DNA of 54,083 nucleotides from Acidimicrobiales bacterium (GTDB lineage Bacteria > Actinomycetota > Acidimicrobiia > Acidimicrobiales > Iamiaceae): contig JAOBWM010000133.1 in the NCBI GenBank assembly GCA_025463365.1, positions 1-54,083 on the forward strand. Direction: 5' to 3'. Position 1 is the stretch's first letter. Each line of letters opens with the position of its first letter. This document shows, one piece after another, positions 29,008-37,000 of this stretch. The translations under genes and the position numbers were made by a program. The notes under the pieces are model-generated. The model saw nothing but the letters and a program-made list of their open reading frames with translations. It made no database searches and was not told where the DNA came from.

Positions 29008-29693
29008 CTGGCCACCGCCCGGCTTCGGTCCCGTCCGTCTTCGATGTGCACCACGCGGTCGGCCCGCTCGCTCACCTCGGGGTCGTGCGTGGCCACCACG
29101 ATGGTGAGCCCGTCGGCCCGAAGGTGGTCGAACAGGTCGAGCACCCGGCGGGTGTTGCGCGAGTCGAGGTTGCCGGTCGGTTCGTCGCACACGAGCAGAT
29201 CAGGCGCGGTGGCCAGCGCCCGAGCGATGGCGACGCGCTGCTGCTCGCCGCCTGACAGTTGGGTGGGCCGTGCATCGAGTCGGTCGCCGAGACCGCACTG
29301 CCCGAGCACCTGCTCGGCCGTCTCGGTGCGGCGCCGCGCCCCGATCCCTTGGTACAGGAGCCCGAGCTCGACGTTCTCACAGGCTGACCGGTGCGGGATC
29401 AGGTGGAACGACTGGAACACGAAGCCGAGGTGGCGGGCCCGCCGGCGAGCCCGCGCCCGTTCGCCGAGCCCGGTCACGTCCTGTCCGAACAGCTCGTGGG
29501 ATCCTTCGTCGGGTCGGTCGAGGAGGCCGATGATGTTCAGCAGGGTCGACTTGCCCGACCCCGACGGCCCGGTGATGGCGACGTAGTCCCGGGCATGCAG
29601 CGTGAGGTCGAGGTCGACGAGGGCCGCCACCGGGGTGTCCGACCCGTAGCACCGACCGACCGAGCGCAACCGGGTCACGGGGTCGTCGGTCAC
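29004..29693 (-). CDS. MacB/LolD family ABC transporter ATPase
   Basis: The 229-residue ATPase has Walker A GPSGSGKST, Q-loop FVFQSFHLIPHRSACENV, signature LSGGEQQRVAIARAL, Walker B LLVCDEPTGNLDS and H-loop VVATHD. The Q-loop-adjacent SACENV and GGEQQRVAIARAL place it with LolD/MacB/YknY. Its partner permease is the next gene. It overlaps both neighbours by ATGA. It would energise the permease-adaptor exporter. Confidence 0.93.
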   Translation of the reverse strand: MTDDPVTRLRSVGRCYGSDTPVAALVDLDLTLHARDYVAITGPSGSGKSTLLNIIGLLDRPDEGSHELFGQDVTGLGERARARRRARHLGFVFQSFHLIPHRSACENVELGLLYQGIGARRRTETAEQVLGQCGLGDRLDARPTQLSGGEQQRVAIARALATAPDLLVCDEPTGNLDSRNTRRVLDLFDHLRADGLTIVVATHDPEVSERADRVVHIEDGRDRSRAVAR

Positions 29694-31108
29694 GGGTCGG
29701 TCCCGGTCCGTGCGGTGGTGGTGGTGGTGGTGGGGGAGGAGGAGGAGGACGTCCGCTTGCTCCCCACCACGACGAGGGTGCCGGCCCGCAGTGCGCGGTC
29801 CGGCGCGATCTCCGCCTCGCCATCGACGACGAGGCCGGTGCGCACCGCCACCTTGTGGATCGTCCCGTCACGCCGCTGCACCTGGACCAAGGTCTGACCC
29901 TGCGGTCCGGCATAGAGGGCGGCCACCGGAAGGGCGAGGACCCGGCCGTGGGTGGAGGCGATCGGGATCACCACCCGCAGGTTGCGTCCGACGGCGCGGA
30001 CGTCGGGCTTGGCGAGCAGCAGGCGGACGGAGAACCGAGCCGGTGCGGTGCTACCGGACGTGCCATCCGTGCTCGCCGCGCCGGATGGGTCGGCGCTGCT
30101 CGCCTCGGGGGTCGACGCGACGGTGGCGACGGTGGCCGCCCAGGTGGTGCCGGCATCATCGTCGATCACCCGAGCCGCCAGGCCTGGACGCACCAGCGAT
30201 CGCGCCGCGTCGTCCACGGTCGCGTCGACGACGATCGCCCCGCCGGTGAGCACGGCCACGTTGCCCTTCGTGACCGATCCCCGACGGGCCAGGGTGCGCT
30301 CGACGGTCAGCGGGAGCCGGGGAAGGAACTCGATCTCGGCCTGGGGGATCCGGACGCCGACCGCGCGCTGGGCTCGGTCGAGCGCGCCGCGGGCCTCCTG
30401 GAGCCGGCGATCGGTGAGGTCGACCTCGCCGCGCGCCGCGGTCAGGTCGACCGGATCGGTGCCTCCGAGGGCTCGTGCCTCCGATGCCCTGGCCGTGGCC
30501 AGGTCGGCTTGGGCCTGGGCCACGTTGTCGGCGGCCGCGGTCGCGGCATCCGTCGCCGCCTCCGATGCGGGTGCGGTGGCCGCACCGCGAGCGGCGTAGA
30601 AGGCTGTGACCGCTCGCTGGGTTCCCGGCCCGAAGGTGCCGCGGGTGTCGTTGCCGGCGAAGCCGAGCCGGCCGAGGGCATCTTGGAGCTGGGCGACATC
30701 GTCGCCGCCCGACCCCGGGCCCAGCTCGCGGTACATCGGGAGCTCGCCGGTCAGGGCGAAGGTCGGGCGCCCGACGATCTCCACGAGGCGATCGCCTTCG
30801 TGCACCACCGCTCCTGCGGCGGGCGGCGACGCGGTGACCACGCCCGCGCCGAGGTCGCCCTGCACGGTGGCTTCGAGGTGATCCGCGAACCGGACGTCGC
30901 CGCGGGTGATGACCTCCGATCGGAGCGTCTTGGATTCGATCGCCACCGTGACCGGGAGGTCGGCCTCCACGGCTCCGAGGTGGGTGGCCGCCGGCTCGGC
31001 GAGGTGGCGACTGGCCCACCATCCCGTCCCAGCCGCGGCGACCGCCACCGCGGCCACGATGGCCAGGAACTGGAACCGGCGACGCGCCGGGTGCCGCCGA
31101 CGGATCAT
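29690..31108 (-). CDS. Membrane-anchored adaptor (HlyD/YknX-like) with peptidoglycan-binding domain
   Basis: The 472-residue product has one N-terminal TM (about 14-33: FLAIVAAVAVAAAGTGWW) and a lipoyl/beta-barrel adaptor fold. An inserted peptidoglycan_binding_1 segment lies near 130-175 (DDVAQLQDALGRLGFAGNDTRGTFGPGTQRAVTAFY). An Ala-rich coiled-coil hairpin (about 180-245) and a barrel end (LALPVAALYAGPQGQTLVQVQ) follow, then a Ser/Thr tail. Gram-positive MacB-type exporters use adaptors of this kind, and the wall-binding domain would anchor the exporter in peptidoglycan. ATGA overlaps occur on both sides. Confidence 0.88.
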   Translation of the reverse strand: MIRRRHPARRRFQFLAIVAAVAVAAAGTGWWASRHLAEPAATHLGAVEADLPVTVAIESKTLRSEVITRGDVRFADHLEATVQGDLGAGVVTASPPAAGAVVHEGDRLVEIVGRPTFALTGELPMYRELGPGSGGDDVAQLQDALGRLGFAGNDTRGTFGPGTQRAVTAFYAARGAATAPASEAATDAATAAADNVAQAQADLATARASEARALGGTDPVDLTAARGEVDLTDRRLQEARGALDRAQRAVGVRIPQAEIEFLPRLPLTVERTLARRGSVTKGNVAVLTGGAIVVDATVDDAARSLVRPGLAARVIDDDAGTTWAATVATVASTPEASSADPSGAASTDGTSGSTAPARFSVRLLLAKPDVRAVGRNLRVVIPIASTHGRVLALPVAALYAGPQGQTLVQVQRRDGTIHKVAVRTGLVVDGEAEIAPDRALRAGTLVVVGSKRTSSSSSPTTTTTTARTGTDP

Positions 31109-31992
31109 CGGTGGCCCAGCTGGCGCTTGACCTTCGCGATCTGCGCGCCGTACTGGTCGGTGAGGTCCTGGGCCACCCGCGCCAGCGCTCGTGCGTAGCC
31201 GTCCTCCAGAGGAACGTGGCACCGGGCGTCGGCGCCGGCGATGGAGCGCTCGAATGCCTGGGTCGAGGCCAGGCGTCCCGGGTCGTAGCTCGGGCCCTCC
31301 CCGCCGGGGTCGCTCCGGGTGGCGGCGTCGAGCCGCCGGGTCACCAGGTCCCGTGCCTCCCCGTCGTCGTCGACACGGAAGCCGGCGTCTCGCATGCACG
31401 ACTGCCAGCTCCGGTCGAGCCGGGCGATCTCGGCGTCGTGGCGGACCGCCTGGCCGAAGCCGCGGGCCAACACGTCGAGGTCGTGGGCCACGGGTGCGAC
31501 GCGAGCGGCCTCGGCGTCGGCGGCGCGTCGGCGGCAACCGGCTGTTCGGTCGGCCGGTCCGAGCGCCCGCGTGAACGCCGTCCGCTCGGCCTCACCCATC
31601 GAGGCCACCTGTGCATCGTTGGGATCGGTGGGCGCGGAGGGACCCGCGGTCGGGGCGCCCGCGGTGAGTCGGGTGCTGATGCCGTACCCAGCGCGGCGGG
31701 CTGCGTCGATCGAGAGGGGCAGGTCAGCGGGAACGTCGGCGGTGTCGTCGCGGTAGGCCTCGACGACGTAGGTGAATCCCTGGCGGGCCATGCACGCTCG
31801 GACCGAGGACTCGAACGCGAGGTGTCGACCGCGCACGCTGGTGATCGATGCCTGCCCGTCGTCGAGCCCGATGGCCGAGGCGAAGTCGGTGACCGGCTGG
31901 CGGTCCACGGCGCGGCCCGCATGGCCGGAACACCCGGCCAGGGGCGCCGCGCATCCGAGCAGGACCGTGAGGGCGAGGGCCCGAACGCTCAT
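31105..31992 (-). CDS. Lipoprotein with two CMxxxGF motifs
   Basis: The 295-residue product has a signal peptide ending in LAGC, so Cys21 would be lipidated. Two similar segments recur: VRACMARQGFTYV (about 60) and WQSCMRDAGFRVD (about 210). Each is a CMxxxGF motif preceded by an aromatic/charged helix. Two more cysteines (AGCRRRA, ARCHVP) could form disulfides. The rest is helical and charged. I have seen CMxxxGF in other actinobacterial lipoproteins near MacB-type exporters, but the function is unknown to me. It is coupled by ATGA overlaps to the adaptor gene and the upstream lipoprotein gene. Confidence 0.75.
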   Translation of the reverse strand: MSVRALALTVLLGCAAPLAGCSGHAGRAVDRQPVTDFASAIGLDDGQASITSVRGRHLAFESSVRACMARQGFTYVVEAYRDDTADVPADLPLSIDAARRAGYGISTRLTAGAPTAGPSAPTDPNDAQVASMGEAERTAFTRALGPADRTAGCRRRAADAEAARVAPVAHDLDVLARGFGQAVRHDAEIARLDRSWQSCMRDAGFRVDDDGEARDLVTRRLDAATRSDPGGEGPSYDPGRLASTQAFERSIAGADARCHVPLEDGYARALARVAQDLTDQYGAQIAKVKRQLGHR

Positions 31993-33776
31993 GCCGGCAC
32001 CGACCGGCATCCGTGACGGGCGAGGGTGCGGAGTTGCACCACCGCCAACGTCGCATCGAGCGTGGGGGCCTCGCCGGCGACGGAGGAGGCGCCGCCACCG
32101 GAAGCGAGGAGTCCTCGCTCGGCGCGGGACACCGCAGCTCGCGACGGTCGCTGGTCGGCGTCGTCCAACCGGCAGGCCGCCAGCGCGAGCGTTGCGCTCA
32201 GGTGGACGTCGACGACGCCGGAGGTCGACCGGGCCAGGCCGTCGGCCCCGAGGAGGTCGCGGACCAGCCGCGTGAGCCGGGCGTGCAGGGCGGTGATCGG
32301 AGCCGAGCGGACCCGGCAGCGGCGGCCCAGGTCGATCAGTGCTGCGTACCCGCTGGCGGTGAACGGGTTCTCCGCGGTCGTGGCCGGCGTGGTCCGCAAG
32401 ACGGCGCCAGCGCGGCGCACGTAGGCCCGCAGGTCGGCGCGGCATCGGCCGACGAGACCTTCGACCCGGAGCGCCAACGCCATCACCTGCGGCGCCACCG
32501 CCGCCCGGCGGAACGCGGCGAGGTCGACGCGACCCGGCGCGGTGGCGGCCACCGCGAGGGCGGCCCGGTCGAGTGGCAGCAGGTCCGGGGAACCCCAATC
32601 GACGAGTCGCTCGATGGGCGCGCCCGCCCGGCGGCCCCCGAGCATCGTCAAGACGTCGTGAGCTTGGATCAACGTGATCGGGTTGGGGGCCGCGGTCGCC
32701 AGCTCGGTGCCGCCGGCGAGCGACTCGAGCATGGCGGCTCCCGCGGGACCGACGGCGAGCTGCACCCCCAGCCGATCGGCCGCGGTGGTGGCCAACAGGT
32801 AGGCGATCGGCGTCCGCTCGATGCGGTCGGCCGCGACCGCCTCGCGCACGGCCCGGGACACCGCGTGGATCTGCAGGCCGCGGACCAAGCTGGCATCGCG
32901 AAGGGTGAGCAGGGCGTTGACGGTGTCGAGATCGGTCGACTGGAGTGCGCCATCGGCCAGGATCGATTGCTGCCATGTCGACAGCTGCCTGCGCACCTCC
33001 GGCGAGTCCGCCGAGATCGCCTCGGCTGCGAAGACCGTTCGACACGATCGGCCCGATGCCCGGGCGATCTCCTCGCCGCTGCCCAGGGCCACGAAGTAGG
33101 TGGCGGACTCCTGGTTGCGCTGCGCGAGCGCGGCCCGGCACCACGCGTCGGTGGGGAGCCTCCGCAGCAGGTCCGTAGCGGCGGACGAGCCTCGACCGTG
33201 GTCGCGTGCCAGGAGCTCGAGGGCGCGCACCCAGTACAGGTCGGTGTACAGGTCGCGGTCGGCGCCGGCCAGGCGGGCCCGGATGGCTGCGACCTGGTGG
33301 GCGGCCGCACCATCGAGCTCGCGACGGAGCGCGTTGGCGCCGGGCGCCCGCCCGAGGAGCAGGCTGAGCCAGGTGAGCACCTCGGTCGGTGCCGGGCTGG
33401 CGTCGGCCAGGCCGGTGTTGGGATCGATGAGGGACGCAACCGTCCGGCCCACGTCGGTGGGGAGCCGGCGGCCCGGCTCGAGTCGCTGGACGTCGAGCTG
33501 GGCGGTGAGGACGTTGTAGGGGGACGTCTGCACCGGTGTCGCCAGCACCACGGCGGGATAGGGGATCCCCGGCTCGCGCTCGAGCGCCCGGGTGAACCGC
33601 TCGACCGTGCGGCCGGCCCAGGAGTCGTCGGTGGGGTGCCTGCCAGCGTCGGATGGATCGGCCTGCGTGCACGCGGAGGCGAGCAGGGCGCACGCCAGGG
33701 CGACGAGGGTGAGCAGTCGTGGACTCCGCCGCAAGGGCCGTGACCTGACGGCGGAGCGGTTCGGGCTACAGCCCAC
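31989..33776 (-). CDS. Large helical lipoprotein of unknown function
   Basis: The 595-residue product has a basic N-region, a hydrophobic stretch (LLTLVALACALLASAC) and probable lipidation Cys36. The rest is Ala/Leu/Arg-rich and predicted helical throughout, with scattered cysteines (AWCRAAL, SCRTVF, GRCRADL, RRCRVRS, AACRLDD, HGCRSV). It may be a repeat-like alpha-solenoid, which is inference. I recognise no family. Start GTG 33776 overlaps the upstream secreted-protein gene by 11 bases; the stop overlaps the next lipoprotein gene as ATGA. Confidence 0.7.
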   Translation of the reverse strand: MGCSPNRSAVRSRPLRRSPRLLTLVALACALLASACTQADPSDAGRHPTDDSWAGRTVERFTRALEREPGIPYPAVVLATPVQTSPYNVLTAQLDVQRLEPGRRLPTDVGRTVASLIDPNTGLADASPAPTEVLTWLSLLLGRAPGANALRRELDGAAAHQVAAIRARLAGADRDLYTDLYWVRALELLARDHGRGSSAATDLLRRLPTDAWCRAALAQRNQESATYFVALGSGEEIARASGRSCRTVFAAEAISADSPEVRRQLSTWQQSILADGALQSTDLDTVNALLTLRDASLVRGLQIHAVSRAVREAVAADRIERTPIAYLLATTAADRLGVQLAVGPAGAAMLESLAGGTELATAAPNPITLIQAHDVLTMLGGRRAGAPIERLVDWGSPDLLPLDRAALAVAATAPGRVDLAAFRRAAVAPQVMALALRVEGLVGRCRADLRAYVRRAGAVLRTTPATTAENPFTASGYAALIDLGRRCRVRSAPITALHARLTRLVRDLLGADGLARSTSGVVDVHLSATLALAACRLDDADQRPSRAAVSRAERGLLASGGGASSVAGEAPTLDATLAVVQLRTLARHGCRSVPA

Positions 33777-34344
33777 CCACGGAGACCCGGTCGAACGCGG
33801 ACAGCGCGGTCCATGCCGTTCCCCGGCGGAACAGCCCGCCGGTGGACACGTCGATGTTGCTCACCCAGCCATAGGTGCTGGCCTGGCAGACCGATCCCGG
33901 CGCCTCGATGCTGATGGCATCACCGGAGTTCTGGACGTCGTCGGTGCCGCAGCTCGACCCGAGGTCATGGAACGAGACGCCGCCGCTCACGCCGCCGGCG
34001 CTGGCGCCGAGTCCCACGCTGACGTTGACCCCGCCGAACGCCGCGACCAGCCGCATCTTCACGGCGTTCGGGAGCGACGCCTGATCGCCGTCCTTGTAGC
34101 CGTCCATCGAGCCGTGCATGTCCCGGACGAGGCCGCAGTCCTGCAGGCCGCAGCCGTAGTCGCTCGAGTAGGCCCGGATGTAGGCCCGTTCGTGGCCCAA
34201 GGTGGAGCCCGCCCCCCAGTAGCTGTGGCGCTCGTCGGTCTGCGTGTAGGAGCCGGCGTCGGCGCGGGGCGACGGGACCGCGGTTCCACCGATTGCCGCC
34301 AACGCGAGCGCGCCGGCAGTGAGGGCTCTTGCTGAAGCTTCCAT
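33766..34344 (-). CDS. Secreted Cys-containing protein, first gene of the export operon
   Basis: The 192-residue product has a Sec-type signal peptide (LTAGALALAAIGGTAV), cleavage likely near 30 after ADA. The mature part has an aromatic/charged N-terminus (SYTQTDERHSYWGAGS), a YGCGLQDCG pair, a Gly-rich strand-like middle (GGVNVSVGLGASAGG) and two later cysteines (SSCGTD, SVCQAS), so four in all. I recognise no family; it is not lactococcin 972-like. GGGAG sits 7 nt before the ATG, and a strong promoter lies just upstream. It is the natural candidate for the cargo or surface partner of the exporter encoded behind it. Confidence 0.75.
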   Translation of the reverse strand: MEASARALTAGALALAAIGGTAVPSPRADAGSYTQTDERHSYWGAGSTLGHERAYIRAYSSDYGCGLQDCGLVRDMHGSMDGYKDGDQASLPNAVKMRLVAAFGGVNVSVGLGASAGGVSGGVSFHDLGSSCGTDDVQNSGDAISIEAPGSVCQASTYGWVSNIDVSTGGLFRRGTAWTALSAFDRVSVGGL

Positions 34345-34395
34345 CGACTACTCCCTGATCGCCCCCCCATCCGCCGAAACCCTTTCGACACGGTG

Positions 34396-34424
34396 AAGAT
34401 ACGAGAGAATAGCGCTATGGTCAA
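34396..34424 (-). promoter_or_regulatory. Strong promoter of the ten-gene operon with palindromic operator in the spacer
   Basis: On the minus strand TTGACC (34424-34419) and TATCTT (34401-34396) are separated by exactly 17 nt, the best sigma70-type promoter in the window. The spacer contains the perfect 10-bp palindrome ATAGCGCTAT (34409-34418), a candidate repressor site. Transcription would start near 34389, giving a leader of about 45 nt before the secreted-protein gene. Confidence 0.75.
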
Positions 34425-34456
34425 GGAGCACTCTCGATGATCGTGCGATGCGGGGG

Positions 34457-34462
34457 TAGGGT
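34457..34462 (+). promoter_or_regulatory. Candidate -10 of a leaderless FKBP transcript
   Basis: TAGGGT lies 8 nt before the ATG at 34471. No clear -35 is visible. Confidence 0.4.
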
Positions 34463-34470
34463 CGCCCGCC

Positions 34471-34839
34471 ATGAGCAAGCCCGAGATCACCATTCCTGAC
34501 GAGGCCCCGCCCACCGACCTGGTGCTGGAGGACCTCGAGGTCGGCGACGGCGCCGAGGCCACGGCGGGCCAACCCGTCGAGGTCCACTACGTCGGCGTGG
34601 CCTGGTCCACCAAGGGGCAGTTCGATGCCTCGTGGGACCGCAACGACACGTTCGGGTTCCGGCTCGGTGCCGGCCAGGTCATCGCCGGCTGGGACCAGGG
34701 CGTGGCCGGGATGAAGTTGGGCGGCCGCCGTCGCATCACCATCCCACCGCACCTCGGCTACGGCGCCCGGGGCGCCGGTGGCGTCATCGGCCCCAACGAG
34801 ACCCTCGTCTTCGTGGTGGACCTCCTCGGCGTCGGCTGA
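34471..34839 (+). CDS. FKBP-type peptidyl-prolyl cis-trans isomerase
   Basis: The 122-residue protein is a single FKBP domain: VEVHYVGVAWSTKGQFDASWDR, FGFRLGAGQVIAGWDQGVAGMKLGGRRRITIPPHLGYGARG, and IGPNETLVFVVDLLGV. The aromatic active-site residues (Tyr, Phe, Asp, Trp, Tyr) are all present. There is no signal peptide, so it is cytosolic and would assist proline-limited folding. It diverges from the export operon, with 126 nt between the starts. Confidence 0.93.
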   Translation: MSKPEITIPDEAPPTDLVLEDLEVGDGAEATAGQPVEVHYVGVAWSTKGQFDASWDRNDTFGFRLGAGQVIAGWDQGVAGMKLGGRRRITIPPHLGYGARGAGGVIGPNETLVFVVDLLGVG

Positions 34840-34913
34840 CGGCTTGCCCAGCGCTCCGCTCCAGCGGCTTCGGGTCGGTCGGCACCTCTGGTCTGCGTCG
34901 AGTCGTCTCGACC

Positions 34914-34958
34914 ATTCCTGTCGATCGGCGCCGCCCCACGGCCGAGGTCGACAGGAAT
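34914..34958. repeat. Inverted repeat between FKBP and the ABC-2 permease
   Basis: ATTCCTGTCGA (34914-34924) and TCGACAGGAAT (34948-34958) are perfect 11-bp inverted arms with a 23-nt loop. They lie between convergent genes. No T-tract follows on either strand, so it may be a non-canonical bidirectional terminator. The rest of 34840-35026 shows nothing else. Confidence 0.5.
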
Positions 34959-35026
34959 CCCCGGCGCCGATGAGCAGTGAGCGGTGGGCGGTGCTCGGCG
35001 CTCCGTGAGCGGTTGCCGGGCGTCGG

Positions 35027-35911
35027 CTACTCGGCCTTGTTGAACTGGCGGATCGCGACGGCGAGCATCGCCAGCCCCAGCACCACGACGAGGGCGAGCT
35101 GCAACAGCGTGGGCACGTGCCAGCCCATCCACGTGAGGGGCGGGTTGATGTTGGCCAGCGTGGCGGCGGGCGCGTCGAGGTGGGCGAACACCGCGGTTCG
35201 CACCGGGTGCACGGCGTAGGTGACCGGGTTGAGCATCACCAGGGTGTGCAGCCAGGCGGGCAGGTTGTTGACCGGGTAGAGCGCCCCGGACAGGAACGAG
35301 AGCGGCAGCAGGATCATCTGCATGATCCCCATCAGGGTCTGCATCTGCTGGATCCGTGCCGCGATCAGCAGGCCCATGGCGCACAACGTGAAGGACAAGA
35401 GGAAGATCTCCACCAGCAAGGTGAGGATCATCACCGGGTTGTACGGCACGCCCACGAAGCCGGCCAGCAGCAGCACGAGCACCCCCTGCAGCGTGGCCAC
35501 GAGTGCGCCGCCGAGTGCCTTGCCCACCAGGATCGAACCGCGGCGCACCGGGGCCACGAGCATCTCCCGCAAGAAGCCGAACTCGCGGTCCCACACGATC
35601 GACATGGCGGAGAACACCGCGGTGAACAAGACCGAGGTGGCGAGGACGCCCGGGAACATGAACGTGCGGAACGACAACCCCGGCATGGACCGCCCGGTCA
35701 CCGACGAGAGGGCGGTGCCCAGCACGAAGATGAAGAGCACGGGCTGGACGAGGGCCGAGGCGATGCGGATCTTGTCCTGGCGGAACCGGATGAGCTCGCG
35801 GGCCATCACGACCTTGATGGCCCGGATGTCCTGGGCGATGCCGCCCTCGGTGACGCGCACGGAGGCGACGTCGAGGGTGGCGGTCGACGGCCGAGGCTCG
35901 GTGGTGGTCAT
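35027..35911 (-). CDS. ABC-2 type transporter permease (DrrB-like)
   Basis: The 294-residue protein has six likely TM segments and the ABC-2 core (IRIASALVQPVLFIFVLGTAL, FMFPGVLATSVLFTAVFSAMSIVWDREFGFLREMLVAPV, ILLPLSFLSGALYPVNNLPAWL, LNPVTYAVHPVRTAVF). DrrB-type permeases export drugs or lipids with a DrrA ATPase. Start ATG 35911 is one base after the ATPase stop. The gene pair is divergent from a MarR regulator, which suggests an inducible efflux pump; the substrate cannot be read. Confidence 0.92.
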   Translation of the reverse strand: MTTTEPRPSTATLDVASVRVTEGGIAQDIRAIKVVMARELIRFRQDKIRIASALVQPVLFIFVLGTALSSVTGRSMPGLSFRTFMFPGVLATSVLFTAVFSAMSIVWDREFGFLREMLVAPVRRGSILVGKALGGALVATLQGVLVLLLAGFVGVPYNPVMILTLLVEIFLLSFTLCAMGLLIAARIQQMQTLMGIMQMILLPLSFLSGALYPVNNLPAWLHTLVMLNPVTYAVHPVRTAVFAHLDAPAATLANINPPLTWMGWHVPTLLQLALVVVLGLAMLAVAIRQFNKAE

Positions 35912-35912
35912 G

Positions 35913-36935
35913 TCAGCGCCCCCCTCGAAAGCCGACGGTGGCGGCGCGGAGCCGGTCGCCCGCTGATGCCTCGGCATCGCGGATCGTCCGGCCGGTGATG
36001 GACATGAACACGTCGTCCAGCGTGGGGCGGGCCACCGAGACCGAGTGGATGGGGACGCCGAGCTCGGCGAACAACCGGGGCACGAAGCGCTCGCCCTCGG
36101 CCACGTTGATCGTGACCTTTCCCTCGCTGCGCGTGGCCTCCATCTCGAAGACGGAGTGGAGCGCAGCGACGGCGGCATCGTCGTCGGCCGTGGTGATCTG
36201 GATCCGGTCCGTGCCCACGCCGGCCTTGAGCGCCTCGGGGGTGTCGAGGACCCGGATCTCACCCTGATCCATGATGGCGATCCGGTCGCAGTGCTCGGCC
36301 TCGTCCATGTAGTGCGTGGTCAGGAAGATCGTGATGTTCTGCCGCTCGCGCAGCTCGTCGATGTAGCTCCAGATCGAGGCGCGGGTCTGGGGGTCGAGGC
36401 CGACGGTGGGCTCGTCGAGGAACAGCACGCGAGGGGAGTGCATGAGGCCCCGGGCGATCTCGAGCCGGCGCTTCATGCCGCCTGAGAACGTGGCGACCTG
36501 CTGATCCTTGCGGTCCCAGAGGCCGACCATCTGCAACACCTGCTCCATGCGGCTGCCGACGGTGGCGCGGTCCATGTCGTACAGGTCGGCGTGGAACTGC
36601 AGGTTCTGGGCGGCGGTGAGGTAGGTGTCGAGCGTCGGGTCCTGGAAGACCAGGCCGATGTTGCGCCGGACGAGCTGGCGCTGGGCCACCACGTCGAACC
36701 CCGCCACCCGCGCTCGGCCGCCGGTGGGCTTGGCCAGGGTGCAGAGCATCTTGATGGTCGTGGACTTCCCGGCACCGTTGGGCCCGAGGAACCCGAACGT
36801 CTCGCCGGCGCCCACCTCGAAGTCGATGCCCTTGACCGCTTCGAAGTCGCCGTAGCGCTTGGCCAGGCCCTCGACGACGACCGCCGGTCCCTGGTCCGGC
36901 GGCGCGATGTCGCCGCTGATCGTCGGTGCCGTCAT
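35913..36935 (-). CDS. DrrA family ABC transporter ATPase
   Basis: The 340-residue protein has Walker A GPNGAGKST, Q-loop GLVFQDPTLD, signature FSGGMKRRLEIARGL, Walker B VLFLDEPTVGLDP and H-loop TTHYMDEAE. A roughly 100-residue C-terminal regulatory domain of the DrrA/DUF4162 type follows. GGGAGG lies 7 nt before the ATG. A minus-strand -10-like TATCCT (36994-36989) would start the transcript beside the palindromic operator shared with marR. Confidence 0.94.
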   Translation of the reverse strand: MTAPTISGDIAPPDQGPAVVVEGLAKRYGDFEAVKGIDFEVGAGETFGFLGPNGAGKSTTIKMLCTLAKPTGGRARVAGFDVVAQRQLVRRNIGLVFQDPTLDTYLTAAQNLQFHADLYDMDRATVGSRMEQVLQMVGLWDRKDQQVATFSGGMKRRLEIARGLMHSPRVLFLDEPTVGLDPQTRASIWSYIDELRERQNITIFLTTHYMDEAEHCDRIAIMDQGEIRVLDTPEALKAGVGTDRIQITTADDDAAVAALHSVFEMEATRSEGKVTINVAEGERFVPRLFAELGVPIHSVSVARPTLDDVFMSITGRTIRDAEASAGDRLRAATVGFRGGR

Positions 36936-36947
36936 GCCGACCTCCCG

Positions 36948-36993
36948 TTGATCCGTTGATCCGTTGATCCGTTGGAATGTCCAACGATAGGAT
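36948..36993. promoter_or_regulatory. Shared marR / ABC exporter promoter-operator region
   Basis: Three tandem copies of TTGATCCG occupy 36948-36971. The perfect inverted repeat CGTTGGA-ATG-TCCAACG covers 36970-36986. For marR, TTGATC (36964-36969) is the -35 and TAGGAT (36988-36993) the -10, 18 nt apart. The palindrome fills that spacer, and the marR ATG is 7 nt after the -10. The minus-strand -10 TATCCT (36994-36989) overlaps it. A MarR dimer bound here would block both directions. Confidence 0.75.
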
Positions 36994-37000
36994 AGGCCCC

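Noticed and set aside
33766-34344. Lactococcin 972-type bacteriocin
   Set aside because: The protein is too long, and the Trp/Tyr-Gly pattern and spacing of that family are absent.
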